The position numbers were made by a program, and so were the translations under genes. Of a stretch of DNA of 5,637 nt, positions 3,091 to 5,637 are shown in pieces (position 1 is the first letter of the stretch; every line of letters begins with the position of its first letter). The stretch comes from Ruminococcus sp. UBA7013 (GTDB lineage: Bacteria; Bacillota; Clostridia; Oscillospirales; Ruminococcaceae), in assembly GCA_002449585.1 (NCBI GenBank), contig DJXD01000013.1, forward strand, positions 1-5,637, in the 5' to 3' direction. The notes below the pieces were generated by a model. It was not told the origin of the DNA, did not search any database, and was given only the letters and a program-made list of their open reading frames with translations.

Positions 3091-5637
3091 CTATGTTCTG
3101 TCTATTAATTTTTGATACATTTTCATAAGTTCAGCGACGCATTCGCTTTCGGTCATGGTCTTGTAATCGAATCCATAAGCGAGCATGACGGCTTTATCAT
3201 TGGCCTGGTGAGCCTTGCGGAGTTCTGGGGGCATAGTAGTTTCATCATACAAATCAGCAAGCGAACAATCAGGATATTTCGCCCTTGCATCAAGAATCAT
3301 CTGAGCCGTTTTCTCAATGTTGGCTTTTTGTTGGTCTGTGGGGTTGCACCACGGGAAATTGTTGTAGACTATATCCTTTGAATATGAGTAATCATCTTTC
3401 AATCTGACAGCAACTTTTCGCATCCATGCATTATGAACATTTGATGTTAGAATACCAAATATATACAGGTCAGCGTTAGGAATTAAAAATACTCTATTAT
3501 TGACTATTGTATTGCCATTTACGTACCCAATAGGAATATATCTTCTTCTTGATGAAGATACAATCGGCACAATAATGAAATCCACTCCTATTGGTTGTGT
3601 TTGCTGTGCAAATAGTGTTGGTGTTTCAGCAAACTTATGAATTTCCTTTGCTTTACTTGAAAGGCGGAATTTTTTAACTTTCTCGATTCTATCCATTACT
3701 GCTGGCAATTTCCTTAATTCTGCCGGAGTTACGTCTTTAAGGAATAGAATCCAACGCTGTGTATTGTTAATGTACTCTTTTGAGCCTAAGAACCTATACA
3801 TATATTTGAAAGCATTAGGTTCTATTTTTAAAAATTTTTCTTTTTCTTCATCTGAAAAAGTATAAAATCCACCATCTCTCGGAATATTGCCATAAACCAT
3901 TCGAGGAACATTTGCAAATGGTAATGTGCGACTTGTTATAATTGCAGAAGATTCTTCATCAAGATATGGACTGATATTTTTCACTTGTTTAACGGTGTAA
4001 GTATTATCATTTGAAACGTTGTACAAGAATTTATTTTTTCTTTCAATAGTAGAAAAACCTATTATAACACAAAAAACCGAAGCTACTTTTTTTGATTCGC
4101 TCGTCCATTTAAATGTTTTAAAAGCATAATTGATAACTATACCTAATTCATTACACAGTTTTTTCCAAAGTGTTTCTATATGAACTCCTTGTACAATGGT
4201 ATTTGTAGATACAAAAGCACATTCAATAGAAGTATTTTTGATATACTGGCTTGCTAATAGATACCACGCAGAAACATAGTCTAATCTTCCTTGTTTGCCA
4301 TTAAATAGTCTTTTCATATCATCTTTTTGTTCTGTTGAAACATTCTTGTGTCCTGCAAACGGAGGATTTCCCATAATATAGCATAATTTTTCTTTTGGGA
4401 TGACATCATTCCAGTCAATTCTTAATGAATTACCCTCAATAATATTGGCGTAGGATTTCAAAGGGAGAAATTCAAGATTGACATTCATGATTTCCTCCGT
4501 TTCATGCATCATCTGACTTTCCGCAATCCAGAGGGCAGTTTTTGCAACCGTAACAGCAAAATCATTGATTTCAATGCCGTAAAACTGACCGATAGAAACC
4601 TGAATCATGCCATCTATATGGAACATTCCCTGACCGCCCGATTCTGCAAACAATGCCTGATTTTCCAGTCTCCGCAGGCTGATGTATGTTTCTGTCAGGA
4701 AATTTCCTGAACCGCAGGCAGGATCTAAAAATGTAAGTTTACTTAATTTATGACGGTATTCCTGTAATTTCTGCACTCTGATTTTTTCCGTTTTGATTGC
4801 CTTGATGGTTTCCAGTTCTGCCTTCAAATCGTCCAGAAACAGAGGGTCAATGACTTTATGAATATTCTCTATGCTTGTGTAATGCATCCCACCGGAACGC
4901 CTTGTTTCAGGGTTCAATGTGCTTTCAAAAATCGCTCCGAAAATAGTGGGTGAGATATTCTGCCATTCAAAGGCACTTGCTTCATTCAGAATAATATCGG
5001 CAATTTCCTGCGTAAATTTGGGAATTTCGATATGCTCATCAGCGAACAGCCCACCATTGACATAAGGAAAAGCGTTCAAATCTTCATCATCATAACTATC
5101 ACGATTTTCTTCTTTTGTATCAAAAATTCTGAATAAATCTTTCAATTCTCTATGCCATTTACTGACAGGTACATCATGCAGATAATTCTTGAACTGATTA
5201 TGTTTGAAAATACTTGCTTTATCCGCATAAAAGCAGAATACCAGACGGACACACAGCATATTCAAGCTTTTCAGGCTGTTTGGAGAATCAGGGTTCTGAT
5301 ACTGCGAAAGCAAGGCTTTATAGAGCTTTTCCGTAATTTTTCCGGCATCGATAGAAATTTGCATTTCTTTTTCAAAGTCAGCATTTCCGGTATCGGTCAG
5401 GAATTGCAGTCTGTAGTATTCTTTTTCCAAATCTTTCAGGAAAATCTGTTCTGGTTCGCCGTTGGGTTTTTCCATATCATAGACAAGGAATTCAGCGAAA
5501 TTACAGGTAATAATCCATCTTGGCCGCTGAGAATAGGGCAATTCAGCGGCGTATCGTTTGGCCTGTTGGAAGGGGGTTAATAATGATCCATCCGATTGCC
5601 GAATTGCTTTTTTCAAATTCTTGTCAATAGATTTCTG
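3091..5637 (-). CDS. MmeI-like type IIL/IIG restriction-methyltransferase (N-terminus beyond the right edge)
   Basis: This single-chain enzyme should modify adenine in a specific site and cut nearby DNA. The frame is open to the last base, and 848 residues are visible (numbered here from the edge). Residues 1-3 (QKS), followed by DKNLKKAIRQSDGSLLTPFQQAKRYAAELP, match the region just after the E-x-K of the MmeI-type nuclease, so K2 is probably the catalytic Lys; about 80 residues, including the Asp and Glu, are missing. A helical spacer follows (about 90-240). The methyltransferase has HYTSIENIHK (252-261), motif I FLDPACGSGNF (303-313), acidic residue E356 in FYGIEIND, and motif IV NPPF (424-427), as in N6-adenine enzymes. 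The target recognition domain runs to about 760, including RRRYIPIGY and DIVYNNFPW, and a C-terminal helical domain follows. The expected full length, about 930, matches MmeI. The TTG at 5614-5616 is not the start. The gene heads an operon with the dockerin and HhH genes. Codons 3360-4440 are unusually AT-rich. Confidence 0.9.
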   Translation of the reverse strand, partial: QKSIDKNLKKAIRQSDGSLLTPFQQAKRYAAELPYSQRPRWIITCNFAEFLVYDMEKPNGEPEQIFLKDLEKEYYRLQFLTDTGNADFEKEMQISIDAGKITEKLYKALLSQYQNPDSPNSLKSLNMLCVRLVFCFYADKASIFKHNQFKNYLHDVPVSKWHRELKDLFRIFDTKEENRDSYDDEDLNAFPYVNGGLFADEHIEIPKFTQEIADIILNEASAFEWQNISPTIFGAIFESTLNPETRRSGGMHYTSIENIHKVIDPLFLDDLKAELETIKAIKTEKIRVQKLQEYRHKLSKLTFLDPACGSGNFLTETYISLRRLENQALFAESGGQGMFHIDGMIQVSIGQFYGIEINDFAVTVAKTALWIAESQMMHETEEIMNVNLEFLPLKSYANIIEGNSLRIDWNDVIPKEKLCYIMGNPPFAGHKNVSTEQKDDMKRLFNGKQGRLDYVSAWYLLASQYIKNTSIECAFVSTNTIVQGVHIETLWKKLCNELGIVINYAFKTFKWTSESKKVASVFCVIIGFSTIERKNKFLYNVSNDNTYTVKQVKNISPYLDEESSAIITSRTLPFANVPRMVYGNIPRDGGFYTFSDEEKEKFLKIEPNAFKYMYRFLGSKEYINNTQRWILFLKDVTPAELRKLPAVMDRIEKVKKFRLSSKAKEIHKFAETPTLFAQQTQPIGVDFIIVPIVSSSRRRYIPIGYVNGNTIVNNRVFLIPNADLYIFGILTSNVHNAWMRKVAVRLKDDYSYSKDIVYNNFPWCNPTDQQKANIEKTAQMILDARAKYPDCSLADLYDETTMPPELRKAHQANDKAVMLAYGFDYKTMTESECVAELMKMYQKLIDRT

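Overview
The window looks like accessory chromosome from a Gram-positive gut or rumen Clostridia species, most likely a Ruminococcus relative. The main clue is a secreted protein ending in a type I dockerin whose second repeat has the wording typical of ruminococcal cellulosome proteins (NVFDLCLMKKELL). AT-rich DNA, strong AGGAG-type ribosome binding sites and a DUF6809 gene fit this. The genus is inferred, not shown.

Left part (1-1600): the 3' end of a plus-strand gene, probably an Rpn/PD-(D/E)XK transposase-nuclease family member, is followed by short repeats and a strong two-way terminator. Next is a divergent pair: a SLOG-fold (YpsA/DUF1273-like) protein on the minus strand and a small XRE-family repressor on the plus strand. 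Their 143-base spacer holds a promoter facing each way and a 32-bp interrupted palindrome over the -35 regions, so the two genes look like one autoregulated switch. A DUF6809 gene with its own extended -10 promoter and an excellent terminator follows the repressor.

Right part (1627-5637): three genes run on the minus strand without a visible terminator between them. In transcription order they are a large MmeI-like (type IIL/IIG) restriction-methyltransferase that enters from beyond the right edge, a secreted transglutaminase-like/LRR/dockerin protein that starts 17 bases after it, and a 79-residue helix-hairpin-helix protein. The enzyme's first visible codons (Gln-Lys-Ser) appear to be the end of its nuclease E-x-K motif, so only about 80 N-terminal residues should be missing. 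The middle of its gene (about 3360-4440: methyltransferase motif IV plus target recognition domain) is clearly more AT-rich than both ends, which suggests a swapped specificity module.

Taken together this is a defence or accessory island: an RM enzyme, a SLOG sensor with its repressor, and an Rpn-like tail, with an extracellular cellulosome-type gene oddly placed behind the RM enzyme. I see no tRNA, rRNA, CRISPR array or complete mobile element. No stretch over 300 bases lacks a gene.
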